Assembly: GCA_964517355.1 (NCBI GenBank)
Contig: CAZFCK010000234.1
Coordinates: forward strand, 1-7,291
DNA: 7,291 nucleotides
Direction: 5' to 3'
Source: CAZFCK01 sp964517355
Lineage (GTDB): Bacteria > Desulfobacterota > Desulfovibrionia > Desulfovibrionales > Desulfovibrionaceae
The translations under genes and the position numbers were made by a program. How positions within the stretch are numbered: position 1 is the stretch's first letter; each line of letters starts with the position of its first letter. This document shows, one piece after another, positions 1-7,040 of the stretch. The notes below the pieces were generated by a model, which saw nothing but the letters and a program-made list of their open reading frames with translations, was not told where the DNA came from and did no database searches.

Positions 1-61
1 GCGGGCTTTCGCGCCCGCACGACGACCAGGGGAGGCCCCTGGACGCCGGAAAAAATGATTT
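1..61. other. GC-rich hairpin region at left edge
   Basis: Two perfect inverted repeats lie close together. GCGGGC (1-6) pairs with GCCCGC (13-18) around a 6-base loop, and CCAGGGG (26-32) pairs with CCCCTGG (36-42) around AGG. The second is not directly followed by a T-run on either strand, so a classical rho-independent terminator is not clear. The stretch may be the tail of an upstream gene or its 3' end: all three + frames are open to positions 56-96, and the cut edge prevents a decision. Confidence 0.4.
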
Positions 62-89
62 TTGACCCTATTTTTAACAAATATAAATT
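62..89 (+). promoter_or_regulatory. Candidate promoter of the sulfotransferase-TPR gene
   Basis: TTGACC (62-67, five of six to the -35 consensus) is followed after 16 bases by TAAATT (84-89, four of six to the -10 consensus). It sits in an extremely AT-rich stretch (3 G/C in the 33 bases 71-103), in contrast with the GC-rich DNA to its left. A transcript would begin near 95-100 and leave a leader of about 40 bases before ATG 140. GGAAAG at 111-116 is too far from the start to be a normal ribosome site. Confidence 0.4.
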
Positions 90-139
90 ATTATAACATA
101 CATTTACCCCGGAAAGTCGAGCTTTATATAGATAGCGCC

Positions 140-2119
140 ATGGCCCTTGTTGATCCCATTTTACAAGCTCATTTTGTTTTCACAGTGAACGATGTTTCTT
201 TCGGGTATTGCTATATCCGGAAGAACGGCTGCTCTTGCTTCAAGCAACTCATGCAGTTGTCGTCGGATGTTGAAGAGGATGCGCTCGACGGCATGGACTT
301 CATGAGAAAGCACCACAGCCTGCAAAGTTTGCAGCAGTTTTTATCGGTTCAATACAGAATTCTGGTGCTGCGTGAGCCATTGGACAGGTTGGTGTCCTGC
401 TGGAACAATAAAATGGTGCAGCAAAGTGCGAATGAAGACATCTGCGGCAACATCAGAATGTTGACCGGAATGGACGTGGAAAAAATATCATTCAGGGATT
501 TCGTGGTGCGCTATGTCGCTCTTGCAAAAAAGGAATTTATCGATTCGCATGTCATGCCGCAAGCCACGTTTACCTTTCCGCAGTCGTTTTATAATCTTGT
601 CGTACCGCTGCAGGAATTGAACGATACAATAACGGAATTGATTCCAGAGAATTTGTTTAAGAAATGTTTCGCCGTGAAGAGAAACGTTTCTTCAGACAAT
701 GTTGTCGCATCGGTGCCGTCTGGAATTTTGGATGCCCCGGTCTCCGAATTTCAGAAAAAGTATCTTAAGGACGGCACCATTCCGGACTTCAAGCTGGCAG
801 TGGATGAAGAACTGCGCATCCTGATCAAGGATATTTTTTCGGAAGACTATGCCTTGTACGACAGTGCCCTTTCCCAGGCCGATTCCCGCTCTCCCGATGA
901 GCGGTACAAACGGGAGTTCTTTGAACGCGCCGCGCGGTTGGAATCGGCGCTTGTTCCCGAGACGGCGGCCATGGGGGCGCAACAACAGGATTTGCGCGCC
1001 GATGCGCACGACTTTTCGGATTTTGACTATGGCAGTGACGACTTTTTGAAATACGTCACGTGGCTGCTCAAAAATGATCCCGGCCTCGCTTTGGCAAGGA
1101 TTCAATCGTTACTCTCCCTGAACGTTCCCAGCGCGCCTCTGCGCGCGCATGTGGGCCGATTTCTTTTCAACCTTGGCGAGGTTTCGCTCTCCGCGACCAC
1201 GCTCGAATCGGCAATCGAGCTGGACCCGGAGTATCCCTCCTCGTACGCCTACCTCAGTTACGTGTACGCGCGGCAGACCAAATACAAAGAGGCTCTGACG
1301 GCTGCGCAACAGGCCGTTGCGTTGGGGGCGGATTTTCCCAACTACCATGCGCATCTCGGCAATCTGTGCATTAGAGTCTCGGATTACGCGGGGGCGGAGG
1401 ATGCGTTGACCAAAGCCCTGGATTCCAACAGCGAACTCCATCTCGTGCATTATAACTTGAGCCTGGTCCACGCCTGGAAAAACGAATTTGAAAGGGCTTT
1501 GGATGACGTGAACAGGGCGATTACGTTGCAGGACGGCAATTCAATTTATTATCAGCAGCAAGGTGACGTTCTTGTTGCTCTGAAACAGTATCCGGAAGCC
1601 GAAGAAGCCTTTCATAAAGCAATAACCTTGCATACGGACAACATTCAACTGCATTTCAAGTTGAGCTGTTTGTACGGTCTGATGAACGACAATGAGAAGG
1701 CATTGCGGGAAGGTGAAAGCGTGTTGCGTTTATCCGATAACTTCAGATATTTTCATCACGTTGCCGCGATATTGCGGAAAATGGGCAATGAGGAGAAGGC
1801 GGAACAGGCGTTGCTGGAAGCGGCCTCAAGGCATCCCGCCGTTCCGCAATGCTTTATCGAACTCTGCACGTTTTATGAAGAAACGGGACGGCCGAAACAG
1901 GCCATCGAGGCGCTGCGAAAGGCGACAGCCCTGCAAGGCGTGAATGTTTCACGGTTACAAAAGCTTGCGGAACTGCATATGCTCGCGGGTGAACATAAAC
2001 GTGCCGAAGAGGCGTTGATAGCCGCTGTGAAGTTGAGGAACGAAAGCCAGGGGCGCAATAAATTTGTTTCCCTTTATGACGTGCTGAAAATCAAAACCAA
2101 AATGTTGTTAACGAAATAG
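140..2119 (+). CDS. Sulfotransferase (family 2-like) fused to nine TPR repeats
   Basis: Predicted cytoplasmic 659-residue protein likely to transfer sulfate from PAPS to a carbohydrate or other surface acceptor. The N-terminal domain (about residues 15-240) shows the two PAPS-binding signatures of carbohydrate sulfotransferases: YIRKNGCSCFK at 25-35 (5'-phosphosulfate loop) and VLREPLDRLVSC at 76-87 (3'-phosphate site, RxPxxRLVS pattern). FRDFVVRY with SHVMP (118-140) resembles the later family motif. After a linker (241-330), residues 331-635 divide into nine contiguous TPR units of 34 residues (one of 33), with the usual G/Y/A and A..A positions. No signal peptide or membrane segment is seen. 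ATG at 140 is chosen because it precedes the first motif and follows the AT-rich promoter-like stretch; its ribosome site is poor. An in-frame TTG at 62 would add 26 AT-rich codons and lies inside the promoter-like stretch. The acceptor is unknown. The family call is by motif only. Confidence 0.88.
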   Translation: MALVDPILQAHFVFTVNDVSFGYCYIRKNGCSCFKQLMQLSSDVEEDALDGMDFMRKHHSLQSLQQFLSVQYRILVLREPLDRLVSCWNNKMVQQSANEDICGNIRMLTGMDVEKISFRDFVVRYVALAKKEFIDSHVMPQATFTFPQSFYNLVVPLQELNDTITELIPENLFKKCFAVKRNVSSDNVVASVPSGILDAPVSEFQKKYLKDGTIPDFKLAVDEELRILIKDIFSEDYALYDSALSQADSRSPDERYKREFFERAARLESALVPETAAMGAQQQDLRADAHDFSDFDYGSDDFLKYVTWLLKNDPGLALARIQSLLSLNVPSAPLRAHVGRFLFNLGEVSLSATTLESAIELDPEYPSSYAYLSYVYARQTKYKEALTAAQQAVALGADFPNYHAHLGNLCIRVSDYAGAEDALTKALDSNSELHLVHYNLSLVHAWKNEFERALDDVNRAITLQDGNSIYYQQQGDVLVALKQYPEAEEAFHKAITLHTDNIQLHFKLSCLYGLMNDNEKALREGESVLRLSDNFRYFHHVAAILRKMGNEEKAEQALLEAASRHPAVPQCFIELCTFYEETGRPKQAIEALRKATALQGVNVSRLQKLAELHMLAGEHKRAEEALIAAVKLRNESQGRNKFVSLYDVLKIKTKMLLTK

Positions 2120-2143
2120 CGCCTCAAGGCGCGTCTCTCGCGC
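2119..2143 (+). terminator. Overlapping hairpins after the sulfotransferase-TPR gene
   Basis: GCGCC (2119-2123) pairs with GGCGC (2128-2132) around TCAA, and the alternative GCGCG (2129-2133) pairs with CGCGC (2139-2143) around TCTCT. The two stems share bases and exclude each other. They begin at the stop codon of the + strand gene, where a terminator is expected, but no T-run follows, so intrinsic termination would be weak. Confidence 0.3.
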
Positions 2144-2197
2144 AGGTTTGGTTTGCCGTGGGATGAGTAGGCGCCAAGCCGCAATACCGATAGTAGA

Positions 2198-2220
2198 GAT
2201 GCGCGGCCATACTCCGCATC
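2198..2220 (-). terminator. Small inverted repeat at the end of the HDOD gene
   Basis: GATGCG (2198-2203) and CGCATC (2215-2220) form a perfect 6-base stem with an 11-base loop that overlaps the HDOD stop codon. It lies in the 99-base gap between convergent genes (2120-2218), where termination in both directions is expected. There is no T-run after it on the - strand, so the call is weak. Confidence 0.2.
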
Positions 2221-3460
2221 AATCCAGAAACACTCCGGCCAATTGCTCCATCAGCAAATCATGGCTTTGGAACAAGTCCGCCAGCATCTGCGGCTGCAGC
2301 TTCAGACGCGCGCAGGACGCCTGGTCCAAAGCGGGAATCATGTGCACGCCCTCGTGGGGCATTGCGGCAATTATGCTCATGATGTCAGCCATGTGCACAA
2401 TGCTCGGCCCCAAATCCTCTTCCACGGCACGCGGCGCGTGGTGCAGGGAGATGCCCTGCCACAGGCATTTTGGGAAGTTCCATTCCTTCACCAGAAGCAT
2501 GCCGATGCGCGTATGGTCGAAACCTATGGCTTCGTTTTCCGCAACGTATTCGGGCACGCCGTTTTCCAGGGAATACACGAGGGCCTGGGAGGCGACATGG
2601 GGCAGTTTCTTATAGATGAGCAGCTTGCCGATGTCGTGCAGCAGTCCGGAAACGAAATGTCGTTCCTGGAGATTCTTTTCGCTGAACCCGGCGAGAAGTT
2701 TGCAAAAAATGGCGCAACGCAAGGAATGGGTCCAGAACTGGCGCATGTTCACCAGCTGGGGCGGGATGTCCTTGAACACGCTGATGGCCGAGATGCCCAA
2801 GGCGAGTGTGGAGAGTTCGTTCCCTCCCACCAGGGCCACGGCGCGGGGCAGGGAATCGATCTGCGAAGGAAAGCCGTAAAACGGCGAATTGACGAGTTTC
2901 AGCAGTTTTGCGGAGAGACTGGAATCCTGACCCACCACGTCGGCGATTTGCTTGGCCGACGACGTGGGGGAGCGCAGTATGGAGAGGATCTTGAAATAGA
3001 CGTCGGGAAATGAAGACAGTTGCACCTCATGCAGCACCACGTCTTCCGGGGTTCCTTCCTCTCTGAAGAACAGGTCGTTCATGTCCTGAGCCAGAACATC
3101 GGGACGTTCCGTCATGCGAGGCGGAACAAATCCCTGGCGTATGGCCATGGCCGTGCGCAACACCGCCAGCCGGTGCAGCTCCTGCATGACTTCGCTGCCG
3201 TGGTCCACGAACATGAAAAAGCGGCGTAAATGATCCCTGGCGGCTTCGAGAATGTGTACCTGCTCCTCTTCCGACAACTCCGGCGTTTCCTGCTCCGGCA
3301 CGTCGATGCGCACCTCCTGCACGCCCCGGCGTTCGAGGCTTTTGATCAGATTGTCGTTGAGAACGGTTCCCTGCTTGAGCAGCACGCCTCCATTGAGTCC
3401 AAGGGCGTCCGCAGCCAGTGTCATGCCTGGTTCGAGTTGATCGATGGGCATGGTCTTCAT
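2219..3460 (-). CDS. HDOD-domain signalling protein
   Basis: A 413-residue cytoplasmic protein. Residues 1-53 (LEPGMTLAADAL, then LLKQGTVLNDNLIKSLERRG) resemble the short domain that often precedes HD-GYP phosphodiesterase domains. Residues 54-140 are a charged helical linker. About 141-345 form an HDOD domain, with the typical SSFPDVYFKILSIL, LLKLVNSPFYGFP and DSLPRAVALVGGNEL segments. The HD-type ligand set looks complete: H245, H275-D276 (LLHDIGK), H316, H340-H341 and D359. The HD-GYP signature (HHE followed by GYP) is absent, so c-di-GMP hydrolysis is not supported. HDOD proteins generally act as regulatory or scaffold proteins in signalling. The ATG overlaps the cheR stop (TAATG), and an AGGAG site lies 7 bases upstream inside the last cheR codons, which implies translational coupling with cheR. 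The domain call is firm; the precise role is unknown. Confidence 0.93.
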   Translation of the reverse strand: MKTMPIDQLEPGMTLAADALGLNGGVLLKQGTVLNDNLIKSLERRGVQEVRIDVPEQETPELSEEEQVHILEAARDHLRRFFMFVDHGSEVMQELHRLAVLRTAMAIRQGFVPPRMTERPDVLAQDMNDLFFREEGTPEDVVLHEVQLSSFPDVYFKILSILRSPTSSAKQIADVVGQDSSLSAKLLKLVNSPFYGFPSQIDSLPRAVALVGGNELSTLALGISAISVFKDIPPQLVNMRQFWTHSLRCAIFCKLLAGFSEKNLQERHFVSGLLHDIGKLLIYKKLPHVASQALVYSLENGVPEYVAENEAIGFDHTRIGMLLVKEWNFPKCLWQGISLHHAPRAVEEDLGPSIVHMADIMSIIAAMPHEGVHMIPALDQASCARLKLQPQMLADLFQSHDLLMEQLAGVFLD

Positions 3461-4422
3461 TAAGGGGCTCCTGTGTTTTTCCGGTAGACCATTGCTCCGG
3501 GAAAATGCTTGGCTTCAAAGACATCGGAGAGGTTGTGCAAGGATTCGGAGTGGCCGATGAAAAGGTAGCCTCCGGGGTCGAGGTGCTCCGCAAAACTCTG
3601 GATGACACGGCGTTTCATGTCTGTGTCGAAATAGATGATCACATTGCGGCAAAAAATGATGTCCGCTCGTTCCATGCGTTTGAGTTGGGCGCTGTCGTTG
3701 AGGTTGAACAGGCCGAAACGCACCATGTTGCGGATGCCGGCTTTGATGCGGTAGCGATCTTCATGTTGTTCGAAATAGGTTTGCACGACATGCTTGGGAG
3801 TGGTGCGCAGTGCATGGTCGCTGTAAAAGCCTTGTTTGGCGGTTTGGAGAACCGCTTCCGAAATATCGTGCGCAGTGATCCTGATACGCCAGCGGGGCAA
3901 TTCCGCGCCAAGCACCTCCTGGCAGATGATGCCGAGAGTGTAGGGCTCCTCGCCGGTGGAGCATCCGGCGGACCAGATGTGCAGGCGGAGAGGTGAGAGT
4001 TTGCGGTTGCGCTCGAGCATTTCAGGCAACACGTGTTTACGGAAGACTTCAAGTTGGGGCGTATTGCGGAAAAAGCTGGTTTCATTGGTTGTCACCAGAT
4101 CGAACAACCTTTTTTCCTCCGGCTTGTTGCGCGGCGTCTGTTGCAGGTATGCCAGGTACGCGCCAAAAGATGTCATGCCGAGTTCCCGCAATCGGGGCGT
4201 AAGGCGGTTTTCCAATAAATATTTCCGGGTGGGGCTGATGGCTATTCCACTGCGCTGGTGGATGAATTTCCGCAAGACATTGAATTCCTCGTCCGTCAGG
4301 GTGAATACTTTGCGGAGCCCCAGAGAAGAGTCGGCAAACAGGGTGGACATCCTGTCCAACGCTTTTTGCAATTCCTTTTGCCGTTGTTCCAGACTTGGAG
4401 ATGAGTTGTCGTGTGCAACCAT
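3460..4422 (-). CDS. cheR: CheR chemotaxis protein methyltransferase
   Basis: SAM-dependent glutamate O-methyltransferase that methylates chemoreceptors (MCPs) for sensory adaptation; cytoplasmic. The 320-residue protein has the CheR N-terminal helical domain at about 40-100 (LTDEEFNVLRKFIHQRSGI), TTNETSFFRN at 111-120, the SAM-binding WSAGCSTGEEPYTL at 150-163, the AHDIS acidic loop at 184-188, FCRNVIIYFD at 257-266 and YLFIGHSESL at 286-295. All catalytic-domain landmarks are intact. The length is slightly above the usual 270-290 because of about 38 extra N-terminal residues. ATG 4422 has only a weak GAG-type ribosome site (GCGAGAAAAA). In-frame alternatives are ATG 4350 (shorter), ATG 4548, and ATG 4623, which is preceded by a good GGGAG but would add 67 residues of unrecognised sequence. 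The gene is coupled to the downstream HDOD gene. No cheA, cheB, cheW or MCP gene lies in the window, so its receptor partner is unknown. Confidence 0.95.
   Translation of the reverse strand: MVAHDNSSPSLEQRQKELQKALDRMSTLFADSSLGLRKVFTLTDEEFNVLRKFIHQRSGIAISPTRKYLLENRLTPRLRELGMTSFGAYLAYLQQTPRNKPEEKRLFDLVTTNETSFFRNTPQLEVFRKHVLPEMLERNRKLSPLRLHIWSAGCSTGEEPYTLGIICQEVLGAELPRWRIRITAHDISEAVLQTAKQGFYSDHALRTTPKHVVQTYFEQHEDRYRIKAGIRNMVRFGLFNLNDSAQLKRMERADIIFCRNVIIYFDTDMKRRVIQSFAEHLDPGGYLFIGHSESLHNLSDVFEAKHFPGAMVYRKNTGAP
3468..3472 (-). promoter_or_regulatory. Ribosome binding site of the HDOD gene, inside cheR
   Basis: AGGAG on the - strand lies 7 bases before the HDOD ATG and within the final codons of cheR. 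With the TAATG stop/start overlap it supports re-initiation by ribosomes finishing cheR, so the two proteins are probably made in linked amounts. Confidence 0.8.
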
Positions 4423-4783
4423 TTTTTCTCGCAATATGGTATCAATTGGAGCGGCGTGTGCGCGGCCATGCCCCGGTAGAGTTGTGCGGCTTAAGGGTAA
4501 AGCGCCGTAGACGTTCACTGGCCGGCCCGGAACAAGGCGGCGACGCATGGTTTCTTCAAGGAAGCTAACGCCCTCTACGCACAGGGTGCGGCGTGTGGTG
4601 GGTGGGCCGTGCGCCGGTTCCATGTCCCGCTCCCGGTTTGTTGTCCAGGTCTGTCGCATTGCATCATGCCGTTTCGTGGGCGGAGCCTGCGTGAGCAGAT
4701 CCCCTTTTTCAGAGGATATACCATTACTACGGACGTGAACAGTTCTACATATCTTCAAAGTTAGTGGAAAAGCGACAAGTGTG
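4423..4783 (-). other. 361-base gap upstream of cheR, unexplained leader
   Basis: No recognisable gene or RNA family is seen between the solute-binding gene and cheR. Read on the - strand, the cheR frame stays open throughout. ATG 4623 follows GGGAG with a 6-base spacer and could start a 67-residue N-terminal extension of CheR, but the predicted sequence is Arg/Pro-rich and unlike CheR. Hairpins are present: CGCAC/GTGCG at 4578-4590, and a tandem pair at 4687-4717. The segment near 4700-4760 is AT-richer and is the best place for a cheR promoter, but I find no convincing -35/-10 pair. No T-tailed terminator of the preceding gene is visible. Confidence 0.45.
4687..4717 (-). other. Tandem adjoining hairpins in the cheR leader
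   Basis: On the - strand, ATCCTCT (4717-4711) pairs with AGGGGAT (4705-4699) around GAAAA, giving seven pairs with one G-U wobble. It is followed at once by CTGC/GCAG (4698-4687) around TCAC. The two stems abut and could stack in RNA. No U-run follows, so they are not a standard terminator. They may be a remnant transcription-end structure of the upstream gene or part of a leader. Confidence 0.3.
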
Positions 4784-7000
4784 TCAACGCGCGGCAGAGG
4801 TGTTTTGCGTTTTCGCCATGACGCAGAGGCAAAACCGCGGCGCTCCCTGTCCATTCCAGGGAAGAGGCAGGGCGGCGACACGGTTTCCCAGGCGCATGAC
4901 CCGCAAAGGCGCGGCCAGCGGCAGCCATGCCGCGTCTTGCTGGGCGATGATGCGCCCCAGCTCATGGTACATTGCGCAGCGCGTATCGTTTTCCTTGGCG
5001 GTTGCGGCGCGCTCCACCCGTAATTGCATCGGCGCGTTGGAATAACGTATCGAACGGACGACGGTGCCGCGGCGGCTGAAGTAGGCGTGGAAAAAGGCGT
5101 CCGGGTCGTTGATGGCCGCGTCCCAGCGCCCCACGTAGGCGTCGAGTTCGCCGCGTTCCATGAGCGCAAGGAAAGCGGGGAGGTCCATGGGCACGAGTTC
5201 CACTCCGAACCCGGCGGCGGCAGCGGAATCGCGTATGGCGCGCTCCATGGCGGCGAACGGTTCCCCGCGCTCTTGCACGGAAGCCAGCCGCAAGGTGACT
5301 CCCTCCGGATATCCGGCCTGGGCGAGCAACTCCCGCGCCATTTCCACGTTGCGCGTCCACGTTGCGGGCATGGGGGCATAGCAGCGTATTGCGGGGGGCA
5401 GCACGCCATTGACCATGCGCGCGGCGCCATCGAAGAGCGGCAGGATATCCCTGCGTCGTACGGCGAGCTGCAAGGCTTTGCGCACCAACAACGTGTCAAA
5501 GGGAGGGCGGGCGTTATTGACGGCCAGGAAATACAGTTCGCTTTGCGGTTCCCGCACGAGCAGGCCAGGGGCGCCGCGCTTGAGCAGCCAAGGCCGCAGG
5601 TCCGGGTAGGATGCCGCGTCCAGCCAGTCCACGCTTCCGGCGACATACTCCTTGCGCGCCGTTTCCGGATCGGACTCCACGCGCAGGAGCACCTCACGGG
5701 GGTGGGAGGGAGGTGTTTCTCCCACGGCGACGAGGTGGATGGAGCGCCCCTTGTTCCAGGCATCCAGCCGCCAAGGGCCGCTGCCGAGGATGGTTTGCGC
5801 CGAAGTGCCGTAGTTCTTTCCCAGAGGTTCGGTGAAAGAGCGGCTCAGGATCGAGGCCCAGGGGTGCGCCAGGGCGGCGAGAAACGGGGTCCACGGCTTT
5901 TCCAGGGTGATGCGCAGGGTGTGCGGGTCCGCGACTTCAATGCCCCGCGCCGTGCCGACACGCCCCCGCAGGCGGTCGGAAGCGCCGGCGACAAAGGCCA
6001 GAAGGCCGCTGCCCGGCGATTCCATGCGCGGGTCAAGGAGTCTCTGGTACGTGAAGGCCACATCATCGGCCGTGATCGTCGTGCCATCGTGAAAGCGCAT
6101 GTCCTCGCGCAAACGAAAGGTGTAGGTTTTACCGTCCGCGCTCACATCCCACGACGCCGCCAGCCCCGGTTGCGGGCTGGAGCCGCCGGATGCGCCGGCC
6201 TTGTTTTCCAGCAGCCTGACATAAAGATTGCGTGCGAAAAGGAAGTCGCCGACGCTGTGTTGCGGGTCGGCGTGGGGGGGATCATGCGGTATGAGTCCGC
6301 GCAAGGTATCCGCATACGCCGCGGCGGGAGCCCCGTCTTCGGTGGAGCGTTGCGGCGCAAGGACGCTTTTGTCCATATCTTCAGAATGTTGGGAGTATTC
6401 CGCCACTGACGCGGCGTCTTCGTGGGCACCGCCGGTATCCAGTGGCGATTGAGTGTCGCCGGCAGGCGTTGGCTCCATGGAGAGCGGCAGGCCGGGCAAA
6501 GGAGGCGGCTGCACGCGCATGGCGTCCCATGGCGTCGGACGCCACTCCAGGGCCAGGCGGCGGGCGCGTTTCAAGGCTTCGGGCGCGAGGTCTTGAGCGA
6601 CAATATCCCGGTTGTCCGCGGCCTTGTCGTTGCCCGCCACTGCGGCGCGGGCCAGCCAGGCATAGGCTTCCTCGAGATTGCGCGGTCCTCCGCGACCGTT
6701 TTTCAACAACAGCCCCAGATTGTTCATGGCGCCTGTATGGCCTTGGCGGGCCGCCAGTTCATACCATTTTCCGGCCGCCGCGGCGTCTTTGGGCAGATGC
6801 AGGCCGCGTTCATAGAGCAGCCCCACGAGAAATTGGCAACGCGCGTCCCCCTGCAGGGCCAAGGGCGCAACGAGGGCGTAGCCTTGTGCGTATTCGCCCT
6901 GCTCAAGCGCCTGCAGCCCTTGCCGGAAGGCGTCTTGAGCGAGGGAAGCCGGGGGCGTGGCCAGTAAAAAAAGCAATAACACAGCTAGATAGCGAATCAT
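4784..7000 (-). CDS. Secreted Sel1-repeat / family 5 solute-binding fusion protein
   Basis: A 738-residue exported protein. Residues 1-21 are a signal peptide (MIRY, a Leu-rich core, cleavage probably after ASLA at 21). There is no lipobox Cys, so a soluble periplasmic form is expected. Residues 24-123 carry one partial and two full Sel1-type repeats (51-87 with LLYERG and KWYELAARQG; 88-123 with NNLGLLLKNGRGG and AYAWLARAAVAG). About 155-225 is a Pro/Ser/acidic linker. About 226-700 is an SBP_bac_5 domain of the DppA/OppA/NikA type: LAASWDVSADGKTYTFRLRED, FHDGTTITADDVAFTYQRLLDP (303-324), GSGPWRLDAW (406-415), and FLAVNNARPPFDTLLVRKAL (491-510). ATG 7000 is chosen for the signal peptide and an AGGAG site 6 bases upstream; a further in-frame start at 7045 would add 15 residues before the signal. 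No ABC permease or ATPase gene is nearby, so the protein may serve signalling or a distant transporter. The ligand is unknown. Confidence 0.92.
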   Translation of the reverse strand: MIRYLAVLLLFLLATPPASLAQDAFRQGLQALEQGEYAQGYALVAPLALQGDARCQFLVGLLYERGLHLPKDAAAAGKWYELAARQGHTGAMNNLGLLLKNGRGGPRNLEEAYAWLARAAVAGNDKAADNRDIVAQDLAPEALKRARRLALEWRPTPWDAMRVQPPPLPGLPLSMEPTPAGDTQSPLDTGGAHEDAASVAEYSQHSEDMDKSVLAPQRSTEDGAPAAAYADTLRGLIPHDPPHADPQHSVGDFLFARNLYVRLLENKAGASGGSSPQPGLAASWDVSADGKTYTFRLREDMRFHDGTTITADDVAFTYQRLLDPRMESPGSGLLAFVAGASDRLRGRVGTARGIEVADPHTLRITLEKPWTPFLAALAHPWASILSRSFTEPLGKNYGTSAQTILGSGPWRLDAWNKGRSIHLVAVGETPPSHPREVLLRVESDPETARKEYVAGSVDWLDAASYPDLRPWLLKRGAPGLLVREPQSELYFLAVNNARPPFDTLLVRKALQLAVRRRDILPLFDGAARMVNGVLPPAIRCYAPMPATWTRNVEMARELLAQAGYPEGVTLRLASVQERGEPFAAMERAIRDSAAAAGFGVELVPMDLPAFLALMERGELDAYVGRWDAAINDPDAFFHAYFSRRGTVVRSIRYSNAPMQLRVERAATAKENDTRCAMYHELGRIIAQQDAAWLPLAAPLRVMRLGNRVAALPLPWNGQGAPRFCLCVMAKTQNTSAAR

Positions 7001-7006
7001 CGAGAA

Positions 7007-7011
7007 CTCCT
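7007..7011 (-). promoter_or_regulatory. Ribosome binding site deciding the start of the solute-binding gene
   Basis: AGGAG on the - strand lies 6 bases upstream of ATG 7000, directly before the codons of the signal peptide. This favours 7000 over the upstream in-frame start at 7045. Confidence 0.85.
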
Positions 7012-7040
7012 GGTGTAACGCGGAAAAGCGTTTGCCCCGC

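Noticed and set aside
55..96. 13-codon frame (ATG at 55) upstream of the sulfotransferase gene
   Set aside because: It coincides with the probable -35/-10 region, so it would lie largely upstream of the transcript start; its low complexity simply reflects the AT-rich promoter.
2243..3013. 256-codon + strand open frame
   Set aside because: It is antisense to the HDOD gene; no motif or plausible ribosome site supports it.
3418..3996. 192-codon + strand open frame
   Set aside because: It is antisense to cheR and the HDOD start, with no recognisable domain.
4520..4527. GGCCGGCC palindrome
   Set aside because: An 8-base palindrome in GC-rich DNA is expected by chance and has no partner or repeat nearby.
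4731..4747. GAAC-A-GTTC dyad as a LexA-like operator
   Set aside because: The spacing is one base rather than the four of GAACN4GTTC boxes and no SOS-type gene follows.
4623..4783. c-di-GMP (GEMM) riboswitch upstream of cheR
   Set aside because: I looked for the conserved GEMM core and tetraloop-receptor pattern and did not find them.
4423..5763. Long - strand open frame continuing upstream of cheR for more than 440 codons
   Set aside because: Most of it overlaps the well-supported solute-binding gene in another frame on the same strand, and its translation is rich in Arg, Pro, Ser, Trp and Cys with no recognisable domain. It is a by-product of GC-rich codon usage; only the cheR part is real.
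5024..6409. 461-codon + strand open frame
   Set aside because: It lies wholly antisense to the Sel1/solute-binding gene, has a Gly/Arg/His-rich translation without domains, and mirrors the coding frame of a GC-rich gene.
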